From assembly GCA_019055375.1 (NCBI GenBank), contig JAHQIW010004378.1, positions 62,001-126,000 of the forward strand: a stretch of 64,000 bases of DNA. The letters run 5' to 3'. This DNA comes from Parelaphostrongylus tenuis (lineage: Eukaryota > Nematoda > Chromadorea > Rhabditida > Metastrongylidae). Shown in pieces: positions 1-10,500 of the stretch; position 1 is the first letter of the stretch; each line of letters starts with the position of its first letter. The notes under the pieces were generated by a model. That model searched no databases. It saw only the letters and a list, made by a program, of their open reading frames with translations, and was not told where the DNA came from. A program made the translations under genes and the position numbers.

Positions 1-820
1 TTTCTAATGAGCAGTCACCACAACTCATTCATATCCTAGGTTCTCAAAGAAAACCAGACATTTTACCCAAAACATCACGCTGAATGATATTGCTGCATTT
101 TATAAGAGAGAGAAGTGTGCTCAGTGTGGTTGTCCATTTATATAAGAGCAGCAAAGCATAAGATGGATCAGGTTTCGGACTATGGAGCTTTTTGATACCG
201 GTTGCATCTACAACACATCAAAAATCTTGTAGAACACATTTTTTTTACTATGGGAGCAATGTGAGTGTGAAGAAAAGAACTCCAACCTTTTTCACCATAT
301 TAGCAAGGATTATCTGACTCAAAACCTAATCCAAACGATTTCGGCTTCAACATCATCCGTGAGCGGTCGGAAGCCCGGCCGAGGTTCCGTCGCCGAAACC
401 CATTCCTTGGAAACGACATCACGAACACCCGAAGAAGCCTTGCAAGGTTACGTCAAAAAATCAAGGTATATTATATGCGGGACAAGCAATATGCCATTTG
501 GAGTATGCGCTGGGTTCGCACAAATAGTGAAGACGGACCATTCAAGTATCAAGTATCAAGTAAGTAAAACATAATTAATCCCTGTTTCTCCTACTTGACA
601 AATAACAAATCAAGAACACCGTCAACGCTGTATGATCATAATCCGTGTTTTAAGACCTTTCACGAGCGATCGAAGCTGATTGGGCAGTTCCGTGTTGTCA
701 CAGTTTCGTGTTGTGGTAGTTCCGCGTTGAAAGAGTTCCGTGTTATAGGAACGTTTTGAAAGTTTAGTGTTGGAGCAGTTCATGTTCTAGCAGCTTAGTA
801 TCGCTTAACTATGATTGAAA
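1..820. other. Intergenic repeat-rich sequence left of the Penelope-like element
   Basis: No convincing exon is seen. A GC-richer patch at about 355-575 has an open frame, but it ends in a short tandem tail (repeats of TCAAGTA at about 543-566) that resembles the 3' tail of a retroposon. The same ending, with a 'gaagacggacc' block, recurs near 50,930-50,965 and 51,220-51,255, so the patch is best read as one member of a dispersed repeat. The remainder is AT-rich with nothing recognised. Confidence 0.5.
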
Positions 821-899
821 TCGACGACCAAAATTGTTTGTATCTCATAAACATTATTTGAACCAACATGTCATGTGGTCTTTTATGAGCCCTTGTACA

Positions 900-942
900 G
901 CCCGTACACATGTTTCGCCCTTGACAACCTCGTCAATCGAGC
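900..942 (-). ncRNA. Degenerate hammerhead-like motif in the PLE terminal repeat
   Basis: Read on the minus strand this stretch has the order of the intact hammerhead at 34,195: a stem I strand, a core octamer (TTGACGAG in place of CTGATGAG), a stem II region, GAAAC, a short stem III (ATGTGT) and a partner strand for stem I (CGGGC). The core carries substitutions expected to reduce or abolish cleavage. Confidence 0.5.
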
Positions 943-1135
943 AGGTCCATCGTCTTTAGCCAATCGGGGTGCTCCAGTCCCCCTACACAGAGTAGACGAC
1001 GACGAACGATCTATATTTTCCGTCAAGTGAAATAAATCATTAAATAAGGCGGGCAGGCGCCACATAACATGGGCTCAAATAATAATTACTAGATGTACTG
1101 AAACCAGAGTGTAGTCTTGAGAAAACACTGGAAAC

Positions 1136-1895
1136 ATGCATTATAGGACAAGGACAACGGGTTCAAAAACTACAGTTATCTCTCGGCTCAAGAACAATAA
1201 TCCAATCTGTCCGGTCCTATACCTTCTCATAAAAACACATAAACTTACATCTATTGATGATCTAGTGTCAACCGATCCATCAACGTACAAGTTAGAGCTA
1301 TCATCAGTTGTACAGGGTGACCTATGGATAGAATAACGTGGTTTCTAAACCTTACTTTTGCTCAGGTGCTCAAATTCATACCAACCCATCTACCCAATAC
1401 CCATATGTTCCTAGATCACCTACGTTGCGCGCAGCCAAACAACTCGCACGTAATGGAGTCATTTGATGTTACCTCAAACTATACCAACGTATCGAATGGC
1501 TCTCAATGCAAGTCATTTTCGAACTTTAAACTGAAAATGAACAAGAAGTAAATATGTATGGCTCCACAATTCAACAACTATTGACCCTCTTAAAACAATG
1601 TCTTAGTTGTTCAGTCTTTCGGTGGTCGGGAAAATACTTTACATAACTCAGGGGGTTAGCCATGGGTCAACGTTCAGCACCTAGTCTTGCCATCGCTTTT
1701 AGGTATAAGGTGGAAGCTCCAGTTCTCGTTCACCGCCCATTGCTCTACTGCCGGTATATAGACGATTGTTTCATTGTCTGTTCCACACAAGAGGTAATGG
1801 GCAAATGTTTTGAAGTCTTGAACGGACAGCCAGAGCATATAAAATTTACGCGAGAGAGTTCAAACGGGAGCCGGCGTGCATTCTTAAACATCTAA
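1136..1895 (+). pseudogene. Penelope-like reverse transcriptase, broken
   Basis: Three open pieces in different frames follow the RT in order. The first (from 1,136) has 'PVLYLLIKTHK' and 'DPSTYK', the early RT region of PLEs. A frameshift near 1,310-1,325 leads to the second (1,324-1,551) with 'DRITWFLNLTFAQ' and 'ESFDVT.NYTNVS'. The third (1,662-1,895) has 'MGQRSAPSLAIAF' and the catalytic 'CRYIDDCF' box, where the YxDD aspartates bind the metal ions. A TAA at 1,893-1,895 separates this piece from the downstream endonuclease, which continues in the same frame, so a single substitution (for example CAA to TAA) would explain the break. The enzyme would have performed target-primed reverse transcription. 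Confidence 0.85.
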
Positions 1896-1904
1896 GTAAA
1901 GCTT

Positions 1905-2726
1905 TTGGATAGTGGCTATAGTACAAAATGGCATCGAAAACCAAGTAACAAAAACATCCTGGTCAGTCACCTTTCCTCTCATCCTTCACACATGAAAAAA
2001 TCGCTAATTAAAAACATGATTCGAACGGCTAAAAATATGTGCACAGGAGAAGAGGAAAGGAACGAATCGTTAGATTTGGCACGAAAAATTTCCATCTCCA
2101 ACGGCTACAAAACATTTGCTACTTTGGAATATTCAAAAAGTGGAATTGGGTCCCGAAAGAACAATACTCCGCACCTGAATAAAGTTCCCTCCAAACTGCC
2201 ATTTATATTAAACGAAATTAGTAGCGCGGTTAGAAGGTGCCCAAAAAGATGCGGTCTTGAAAATTCCGTGATAATTACTGAAATCCCACCTCCCACCCTA
2301 CGCCATCAGCTGATCCGCAATAGACTTTATAATCGATTGTACAACACCAAAATCTGTATGATCTGCCCTAACGGAAAAGAGGGAGATTGTGTGAGATCGG
2401 GCACAATTTATTTGCTAACATGTAAGACATGCGGGGAAGAATATATAGGCGAAACGGGTAGACCACTTTTCATCCGCATAAAAGAACATTTAGATAGTAG
2501 ATCTAAGATGGGTAAAACGAAGCCTTTAGGTTTACATAAGGCACAAAAACACAGCAACAATGATTTTGATGTGACTGTCACAATCCTAGCGCAGGAATCA
2601 AAAACATCCACGCGCAAAACTCTTGAGGCATTTTGGATAAACGCCCAAAATCCCGAAATGAACCGGAAGGACGAGTGCATCGCCATCACACCAGATCTCG
2701 CGCCCTTTCTTCGTTTGATCTTCTAA
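1905..2726 (+). CDS. GIY-YIG endonuclease end of the Penelope-like element
   Basis: A 273-codon open frame, the longest in the window. Its first third continues the RT thumb/linker ('KWHRKPSNKNILVSHLSSHP', known from PLE proteins). The C-terminal part carries the GIY-YIG nuclease: the first strand 'GTIYLLTC' near residue 166, a CxxC pair (TCKTCGEEY, about 171-179), 'YIGETGRP' near 179-186 and the helix 'IRIKEHL'. PLE endonucleases of this type nick target DNA to prime reverse transcription. The open frame could be chance survival, since the RT upstream carries a nonsense codon and a frameshift. The listed start is only the first possible codon after that stop; natively this was the C-terminus of one polyprotein. 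Confidence 0.85.
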   Translation: MDSGYSTKWHRKPSNKNILVSHLSSHPSHMKKSLIKNMIRTAKNMCTGEEERNESLDLARKISISNGYKTFATLEYSKSGIGSRKNNTPHLNKVPSKLPFILNEISSAVRRCPKRCGLENSVIITEIPPPTLRHQLIRNRLYNRLYNTKICMICPNGKEGDCVRSGTIYLLTCKTCGEEYIGETGRPLFIRIKEHLDSRSKMGKTKPLGLHKAQKHSNNDFDVTVTILAQESKTSTRKTLEAFWINAQNPEMNRKDECIAITPDLAPFLRLIF

Positions 2727-2909
2727 CTTAACCTAAGCAGCATGTAGATAAGGCCATCCCAATTATTCAAATAGATCAATACTACATACGCCCACGCTCT
2801 GAAATAGGCGGGTCACCGAAACGTCAGCCGAACTTCTACGACTAATTTACCAACCTCGCGTCAGCTATTCAAGATAAGTTCTCTCGATTTTCGTGTAGCA
2901 TTTTTCACA

Positions 2910-3065
2910 GTGTTATTATGTGTTATATACACCTAAGAGAATAGAGTGGTGACCAAAAACACGTCCTCAGGCGGGAATCGAACCCGCAAATCATCCATAA
3001 CGCGGACGTGTGCTACTACCACTACACCACAGAGGCACATTTGCGTCATCACTCATTCTTCAATG
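2910..3065 (-). repeat. tRNA-Gly-like SINE copy
   Basis: The minus strand has an A box (GTGTAGTGGTAG) and a perfect B box (GGGTTCGATTCCCGC) about 45 bases apart, then the family tail that recurs across the window ('gtgtttttggtcaccactc'). The cloverleaf is too distorted to be a functional tRNA. It is one of many copies of a tRNA-headed SINE. Confidence 0.7.
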
Positions 3066-3216
3066 TCTCTATGTTAGCTATCAGCCACCAACGTCCAATA
3101 GGTTTGGTCTGGTATGCAATTTCGCTTTATAAACCCACTTGAGCTGACAGCCATTGTAACAACTAATACTCGAAATTTCCGGTATTTTTACTGCATTTTT
3201 CGCAGTGTTATTGTGG

Positions 3217-3424
3217 TGTAGTGGTAATAACACACGTCCCCGGCATAGATGAAACGTGGGTCTGATTCCCGCCTGAGGCAGTGTTTTTGCTCATCACTCA
3301 ATATTTCTTGGTATAAATAATGTAGTGGTAATAACACACGTCCCCGGCATAGATGAAACGTGGGTCTGATTCCCGCCTGAGGCAGTGTTTTTGCTCATCA
3401 CTCAATATTTCTTGGTATAAATAA
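3217..3424 (+). repeat. Exact 104-bp tandem duplication of a SINE head
   Basis: Positions 3,217-3,320 and 3,321-3,424 appear identical over 104 bases. Each unit starts at 'tgtagtggtaataac', includes a tRNA-like B box ('gggtctgattcccgcc') and ends in 'tataaataa'. This is either a recent tandem duplication or an assembly artefact. Confidence 0.85.
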
Positions 3425-4520
3425 AACTACTCATTCAATCCTAACGAGTTTCATCTTAATGTAGCAATTGATATTCCTTTGAACACTTTTTTTTCTATCA
3501 ACTTTACTCTATCAAAATATCTTGATGTCTTTATGAGCACCTCCTTTGTTCCGTAGAACGTCTTCCAAAGGCACTTATCGAACGACTTCACACGGTTCCC
3601 ACGAACGTGATATATGTTCAGCTGTGTTGCATGGTAGATAATCAACATCTATTAATAAACAAGTAAGCCAACAATAATCCAAACTCCCTAATCATCGAGA
3701 TATGTAAAATCTGCGAAAAGCTGAAAATGTTCATGCCTCTAGTACGTTAGCGATCATGTGTACACTATGGTGTCCATGGATACGGTAACTGTATCTTTCT
3801 GGAGGGCATTTTCCAAAACCTCTTGGGTATTTTTTAGGCATTTATTCTCGATTTCGGAATCGAAGAATAGAACAAAGATCTCAGAAAATCAGTTCATCCC
3901 ACTAAAATTGATCGATGATAACTAAATGTAACAGATTTACTGCGCCACGTGGTGATTGATTGGTCATCAATGTGTAAAAGCCTATGTCATCAAATTAGTC
4001 GTAAGCTTTTAATGCAGATGAAGTACAACGACATCTTGAACACTGAAACAATGAGAGATTGGTGTTCATTTCAAGGATAAAACCTTAGAATTAAAGAATC
4101 AAACAACGATTGCGTTTCTTAGACCATAAAAACAATAACTCATTTATCTGTCGCAGCGAATGAATACAGCCGTTTCAGAATGTTCTAAAAAGCAAAGCAA
4201 TTGTAAGCTTTTTCTGAGATTGAGAATGTGATTACGAGTTGGCTGCCCAAAGATGAGCCACAGTGCATTGTACAGATTTCGCAGCAGCAATAACAGTTAG
4301 TTGTGGACAGTAAAGAAACTAGTAAACTTCACAAGTAAACTAAGAACGTAACAACCTGAGAAATTGATACAAATTAAACAGTAAAAAATCAAGTAGATCC
4401 TACAAGAGCACTATCAAGAATCAGTGATACAACGCTTATTTTGCTGTTAGACAGTATATGAGATGTGTAGCCAGCAAGACAATGTGAGTGAAAAGAACAT
4501 TATGAATACGAGTTATATGG
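3425..4520. other. Spacer downstream of the large minus-strand gene
   Basis: AT-rich sequence with no exon-like frame of note. It would hold the 3' untranslated region and polyadenylation signal of the minus-strand gene ending at 4,521. Confidence 0.4.
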
Positions 4521-7500
4521 TCAACGTTGGTTATTGGACTGCACCAGTTTGATAAGATCAGCGCCGACTTTCGACAGATACTGAATTGTCAACATAATCT
4601 TTTTCGATTCGTCGATCACTTCCATACGAGCTCCAATGTTCTTCTGAATTTCTGTCTGCGCACTGAAATTCGTAAATTTCTATAAATAAATTGATATTCC
4701 TGCTCTAGGACTAATGGAAATAAAGGCACACCAAGTTCAAAGTCCAAAAAATGGTCACATTATCATATCGTATTTCATAAAATTTCAGGTGTTCATGTGG
4801 ACTGCCGCACCAAACCAATCAATTCTCCCATCCAGCCAGGATTAGAAAGTTATTATCAAACATGCGTGCGGTTAACTTGCTCTTTACATTCCATGAAAGC
4901 TAGTGATTGTTTGTGATAAAGGTCTGGAAACGTCCTGATACAGCTACATCCCAGAATTTAAGAGAGAATAGTCTTTTTCAGAATTTAGCGACATTCAGAG
5001 CATTACCATACGTTAAGTGCTCGGCTCAGCATAGTAAACTTGAAGGAAAATTGTGTGAAACACAAAGGACATTATTAAATTAGATAAAACCAGCAGGATT
5101 TTTCAGCTACTTGTCTTGAGTTATAATGTTGGCAACGCAGTGATTCTGTTTTCCAGAGGCCACAATATCGCAGAACAATTCAGGGGAACGACCACTTCCC
5201 CTTCCACCACTGAATATTGAGACAGTTTGGAAAATACTCTCTCAGAACACTCTTAAAAATCCCAAATATATTGCGTTATTAGATGAATGTGCGAAAAAAC
5301 GAAACTCACTCTCCAGTAGATTCTGGAAGAAAAGATTCAGGTCGTGAAGAAGCCATAAATATCATTCGATCCATAACAGCTATATCACCGATAAACTCGA
5401 AGATGTCGGTGCTTTTGAAGGATTTCTAAGACAATCGCCATATATATAGAGTTTTGAATCACATCATATACATGATTTTGAACGTCGTTTCTGGACACTT
5501 ACTTTATGATCCGCTACTGAGATCGCATCATTGAACGACGAATACCCAACTGAGGAGAAATCGACTTGTGATAGTAACAGAACAGTGGAAATAAGTAGAT
5601 CATCAGTGTTATCATCAGAGAGAAGAGGATATAGAGTGTTCAGTAACACGGTACATAGCCAATGGCCAGCCGCAGAACAACGAATAAACCAGAAAGGCTC
5701 CTAAAGCACTTCATTGCCAAACTGACGCTAATATCACTATAGTGTTTAAGCATGTTTAGAGTCTTTTCGAGATTGGTACGTCAAAGCCGTACGTACGTTT
5801 CGGCGGTATCGCCTGCTTCATCAGTGGCCTACGCCCTACACTGAATCCTGAAATCAATGTAAGTTAGCAATCAATTTGCACCGTTAGTTTGTTACAAAAA
5901 TTTTCAAAAGCATCCTAACCGGGGATGCGTGCTCTATCACCACACCAGCGAGGCACATTTGCGCCACCACTCATATTTCAAGATCTTCCCCGGATAAGAT
6001 GAAGCGCGGGTTCGATTCCCGCCTGAGGCCGTGTTTTTGGTTCACCACTCAATTCTTAACACGTTCAGAAACGAAAGCATCTTTTTATCCAGATCTAATT
6101 CTTACTTAAGGAACTTATTTGATTGCTCTTATTCGACTCACTTGTTCATTCAAACAACATCCGTGATTAGTAATTTTACAATAACAAACAAATTTATGTT
6201 AGGAGCAAAATACATTCCTACCTAACTTCTCAGAAAACAAAATGCATACACACTTCCAAAAAAAGGTTTCCACTATACAATAGCATCACAGAATAATTTT
6301 CTTATTTTTGTCAGACATTCGATTACTTTATTGCTCATTGAAAAGCACTGGCGTTATTTTTACTACCAATAGCCTCACCAAAATCTTTCCAATTAACTGT
6401 ACCATTTACTGACGATAAAATCGCCTTAAGTGATGTTAAATGTTTGAACTTTTTTAGAAAACTACATCAATGTCACTCAAAAGTGCTCCGTTAGCCGGTC
6501 GACCGTGCCACCTGCCAGGAAAAAAAAGGTGGTACCGAAAGGGACGGGCGGACAAAATAGCTAACCTCCGTTCCAACTCCACCATTCGTTATGGCAGGAT
6601 GAGGAGAACACCAATCGTTTTTGATGATGATTGGTATAAGGCACACCGCTGCCTGCACTACAGACGCAACATCAGCCAGCTTAACAGAATCCATATAAAA
6701 TTACAAAATCAAGGAAACTCAGCTTGCAACAATAATTTTAACCGCAATTTAATGTGAAGCGACTCATTTCGAGCGTTCCAATCGTCAAATATCCTTACCG
6801 ACTTCGAAAATGAACCCTACCCATACTATTTCGATGTGTGTTCCTTTGGAAAAATGAAGAAATGATAAGGAATTCCAGAATTTAAACAGAGCCACCACCA
6901 CGTGAAACTCCGGCTATGATATGAAACAGTCCACTGGTATTATTCAGAAATTTTTTTAAAATCTTACAACACTCGTTATCACATTTTAGTATGCAGATTT
7001 CATGCGCAGATGAAGACTTCGGGTCTATTTCAGTGTAAAACAACCAATGTGAACAAAGCAAATTTGAAGGAAAAGCAATTGAAAAATAAGTCACATCTCA
7101 AATTTGTAAGATTTAGAACTTTCTCGCGCTATGTCTTATGACATCTTTGCACTCTTTACATGGCAAGGAGAAAGAGCTGTATAAGAAAAACCTGGTAATG
7201 AGCAGCCACTATTGCTGCAAGAAGCTGCGGTTCATCCTTATCGCGTTTAGTCAGCTCCTGAAACGGCGGATCTTCAAAAAAAAGGAGATATTGCACTATT
7301 ATTCTTTTGAACAAACAACGAACCGAGGTACAAAACTCAATGCATTTGGTATATTGACGAGTGTACAGGTACGAAGTCGCTATGATATGCCCAGTATCAA
7401 CAGCACCTGCAACAGTTCGAACATCAGTTAATCGACGAATTATTTTTCAGCGTACCAATCAAAGAAATTTGCTTCTTTGTAGAGTCCGGGCACAATTCAG

Positions 7501-10500
7501 TTAGACGGCGACGAATTTTTGAATCAATCTCACTGGGTGGACAGGAACTTTTCATGGGAGTGTTAGTAATCACTCGAAAGCTTGAATCTTTCGCTAAAGC
7601 CCTACGTGGTCCGTTTTTCAAAACACCCTTTTATAGCGCTGTCAAATCTAGAATAAAAGTATGTTTCACAAGACCACGTGCTTTTTTTATCTCGCTTATA
7701 TTGCGCAGGACAAAACGCCTTCCTCAGAGCGCTAGTACTGACTTTACAGCACATGCTGCGAAGAAGTCAAAAATGTGTTTGCTCATTGAAAAAGCTCCAC
7801 TGATGTTTGATTTTCTTTCGTCTTTTGATTTGTGCTTTAATCGCGCCGAATAGAGCTCTTTACCTACGCTATTAGTAACTATACAACGGCGCAATGTTTC
7901 CCAAATCTACCGATGTGCTTATTTTCTGGAATTACGGTTTAGCAGGAAAAATAAGATCAAGTTTTGCTTTTTCGGCAGGTTCTTTACTCGCTCTTCGACA
8001 AGGCGACGGATGTGGTAGGGGCGGGGCGGGGAGGGATGAGGCGAGACGAACAATGTAGTATAACTCAACTGGGAATTTTTCCTCTGCTTAGAGAGAAACC
8101 TCCTGATAAAACGATTGATTAAGATACTACGAAGGTTGCTCTACACATTGATATGCCCTTCGGCTTCTAGCGGATTACAATGCGCCATAAAAAATGCGAA
8201 AGGCGAGTGTGAAATGAAATTCTACTCTAGATGCTACAGCGTTGTAAACGGGTGTTTTGAAAGAAAACGGCGACGTGGAGTTGTAGCCAGAGATTTAAGC
8301 GTTCGAAAGATACTAATGCTCCTATGAAAAATTCCTGTTTAGCGAATGAGATTGGCTCGAAAATTTGTCGCCGTCTGACCGAATTGTATGAAATCCGAAA
8401 TTTCTCAAACAACAAAATTAAGATTTAAACTGAAATTGAAAAACATATACAGCACAACTCAAAATACCTGCCAGTTGGCATCCGTATTGGAATTCTGGCG
8501 AAAATGGTGAAAGCTTAGAGCATAATGTTGCGATGGAATTAAATACACCATGACCGATGAACTGAAACTTACAAACATACCATTTCACATTTGAACAAAA
8601 CTGCCTACGAAATTCACAGAAAAATTGAAGGTTTTTTGCATATTGAAGGGAACGACAGCTACTTAGCGAACGATTTTATCAGTTATAAGTGAGTACTGAG
8701 AGCTAAAGAAGAAGCTCCGTTCAGTGAAAAGGCTTCTAAACACGCCTGTACACGCCGTCCCCATAGGTTGAATAATTATCTTGATGTAATAGAGATTATC
8801 TGGATGTCAAAACATGATGCATACCATTCTCACATACATCAATAAGAATGAAAATGAATGGTGTTCTAATGGAAATCTCGAGTTCCAAGGTGACATGGAC
8901 GTCATGAATTGTCAACAACACATTAGATAACGCACTCATTGGAAATTACCGATCGCCTGTTTTTACTATTCGCTGCTACAGCGCGTTTAGAAACCCTACT
9001 GAGAAACCAATTATTGTATCAAAATCATCGTTTCCCAAGCCATGAATGACTATAAGCTCACTATCAATCAAACTGGATATCTTGAATGCTCAGTCTTGAT
9101 GGCGCCAAATGATGAGAATAGAACAAATAAAACAGCAACGATCTTATTTCATGAGCGCAAACAGCAGAATGCAGCAGAACATTAGAAAGAAAAGAATTCA
9201 AATATATTTTTACACGTCCGTTTTTCACAACTAATGCACTAATCCGAGCAGTTCCTTGCATTTCCCCTCCCCCCTCCCAAAATTCATCATCATTCATCAT
9301 CTACAAACTCTGAATTTCGCCTACGTGTTCGGTTGCTAAGGATTTCAGACTTCTATAATGAAGCAGGTAAATGCTTGTTAGTCAATTTCCCTGACATTCT
9401 GGGATAGCGCATCGCAGGATGCAAGGTGTCCTCAGCCAATCGAGACCAAATTCCCGATCCCGGAGAAACGAGAGGCTCGAAGCAACACTATGATCGTGAG
9501 GAGCACCATCACCACTGAGGTACTCGACCCCTCAAAGTTCAATATACACAATCGAACTTGATGATTTCTTAGAAAAAAGAACTTTGCCTTTGAATCGTGA
9601 TTGGAGTATATGATATCTTAGTGAGTGACACGCAGCAAATGGTGGCGTATGTATCATTCATACTCACTAGACGACTGCTTAAAAATTTCCTCTACAGTCC
9701 TCTTCAATTTACAACCCCTGGAGTATTCTAGCTATTACAGGATTACTTCTTCATTATTAGAAACTAAAATGCCAATAGCCGACGAGAAAATGCTCGCCAT
9801 TCGTCGAATCGGCCACAAAAATGAAGCACAGCATTCAATGGTTGTAGAAGAGCAATTGACACCCATTCAAGAGTGAGAAGCTATTCAACTATTTGCATTG
9901 TACAAGTTCTATGTAAAACAAATGTCTTTGAGATGTTACATCCCTCTTGAACTTCAACTTCATCATACAAATTTATGATCAATATAATAGTTACATACTT
10001 GTCAGTACAAGGAAGAGATGGGTGATTTTGAGATTTAAAAAAATATTGTTCGGAAATGTTTGAATTTCATAACATTGACCTAGAACCCCAGGAAACCCTA
10101 GAAAGGCAAAGCAGTTGGCAGACGATATCCTATCAGCAGAGGCGACTTTGACGTCAGGAAACCCTTGTGGTTTTATTCTTTTGAATTCTTACCTTTTTTG
10201 CTTTCGCAATGTCTAATAACATGATCAGGCTGTCAGAAGACTAATAGGATTTGAAGACAGCTTAGGAGCTGAAATATCTTCTAATTTTACTCTATATTTT
10301 ATCATTGTACGGATAAAACCCACATTTTTAGTTGGATCAAAGTCCAATTTGATCTCCTTTTGCCGTGTCCCTTGAATGAAGGAAGCCAGAGTAGCAAAAA
10401 TGAATCTGAAGGAAGTAAAGCACACTAATGAACATGAATAATGAATTAGCAATTCACTTACTCGAAACAAAAGACGGTAATTTCAGTCTTGCTATGCATA

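Larger units (their letters stand above)
820..2726 (+). mobile_element. Penelope-like element (PLE), decayed
   Basis: A PLE copy with its terminal-repeat (pLTR-like) sequence at about 820-1,080, reverse transcriptase fragments at 1,136-1,895 and a GIY-YIG endonuclease frame at 1,905-2,726. The order RT then GIY-YIG on one strand is the hallmark of Penelope elements. The terminal block is shared with inverted copies at 20.74-21.2 kb and 33.78-34.3 kb and a decayed copy near 53.35 kb, and holds a degenerate hammerhead-type motif on the minus strand (900-942). The RT is interrupted, so this copy cannot be autonomous. The 3' boundary is not defined. Confidence 0.85.

Noticed and set aside
2105..2689. 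Minus-strand open frames inside the PLE
   Set aside because: They are antisense shadows of the GIY-YIG frame.
3217..3424. CRISPR-like direct repeat
   Set aside because: There are only two 104-base units with no spacers, in a eukaryotic genome; it is a tandem duplication.
5770..5835. Minus-strand CTGATGA...GAAAC resembling a hammerhead
   Set aside because: Stem II cannot form next to the core: extra unpaired bases (AGCA) lie between CTGATGA and the GGC/GCC pairing, so the three-way junction would not close.
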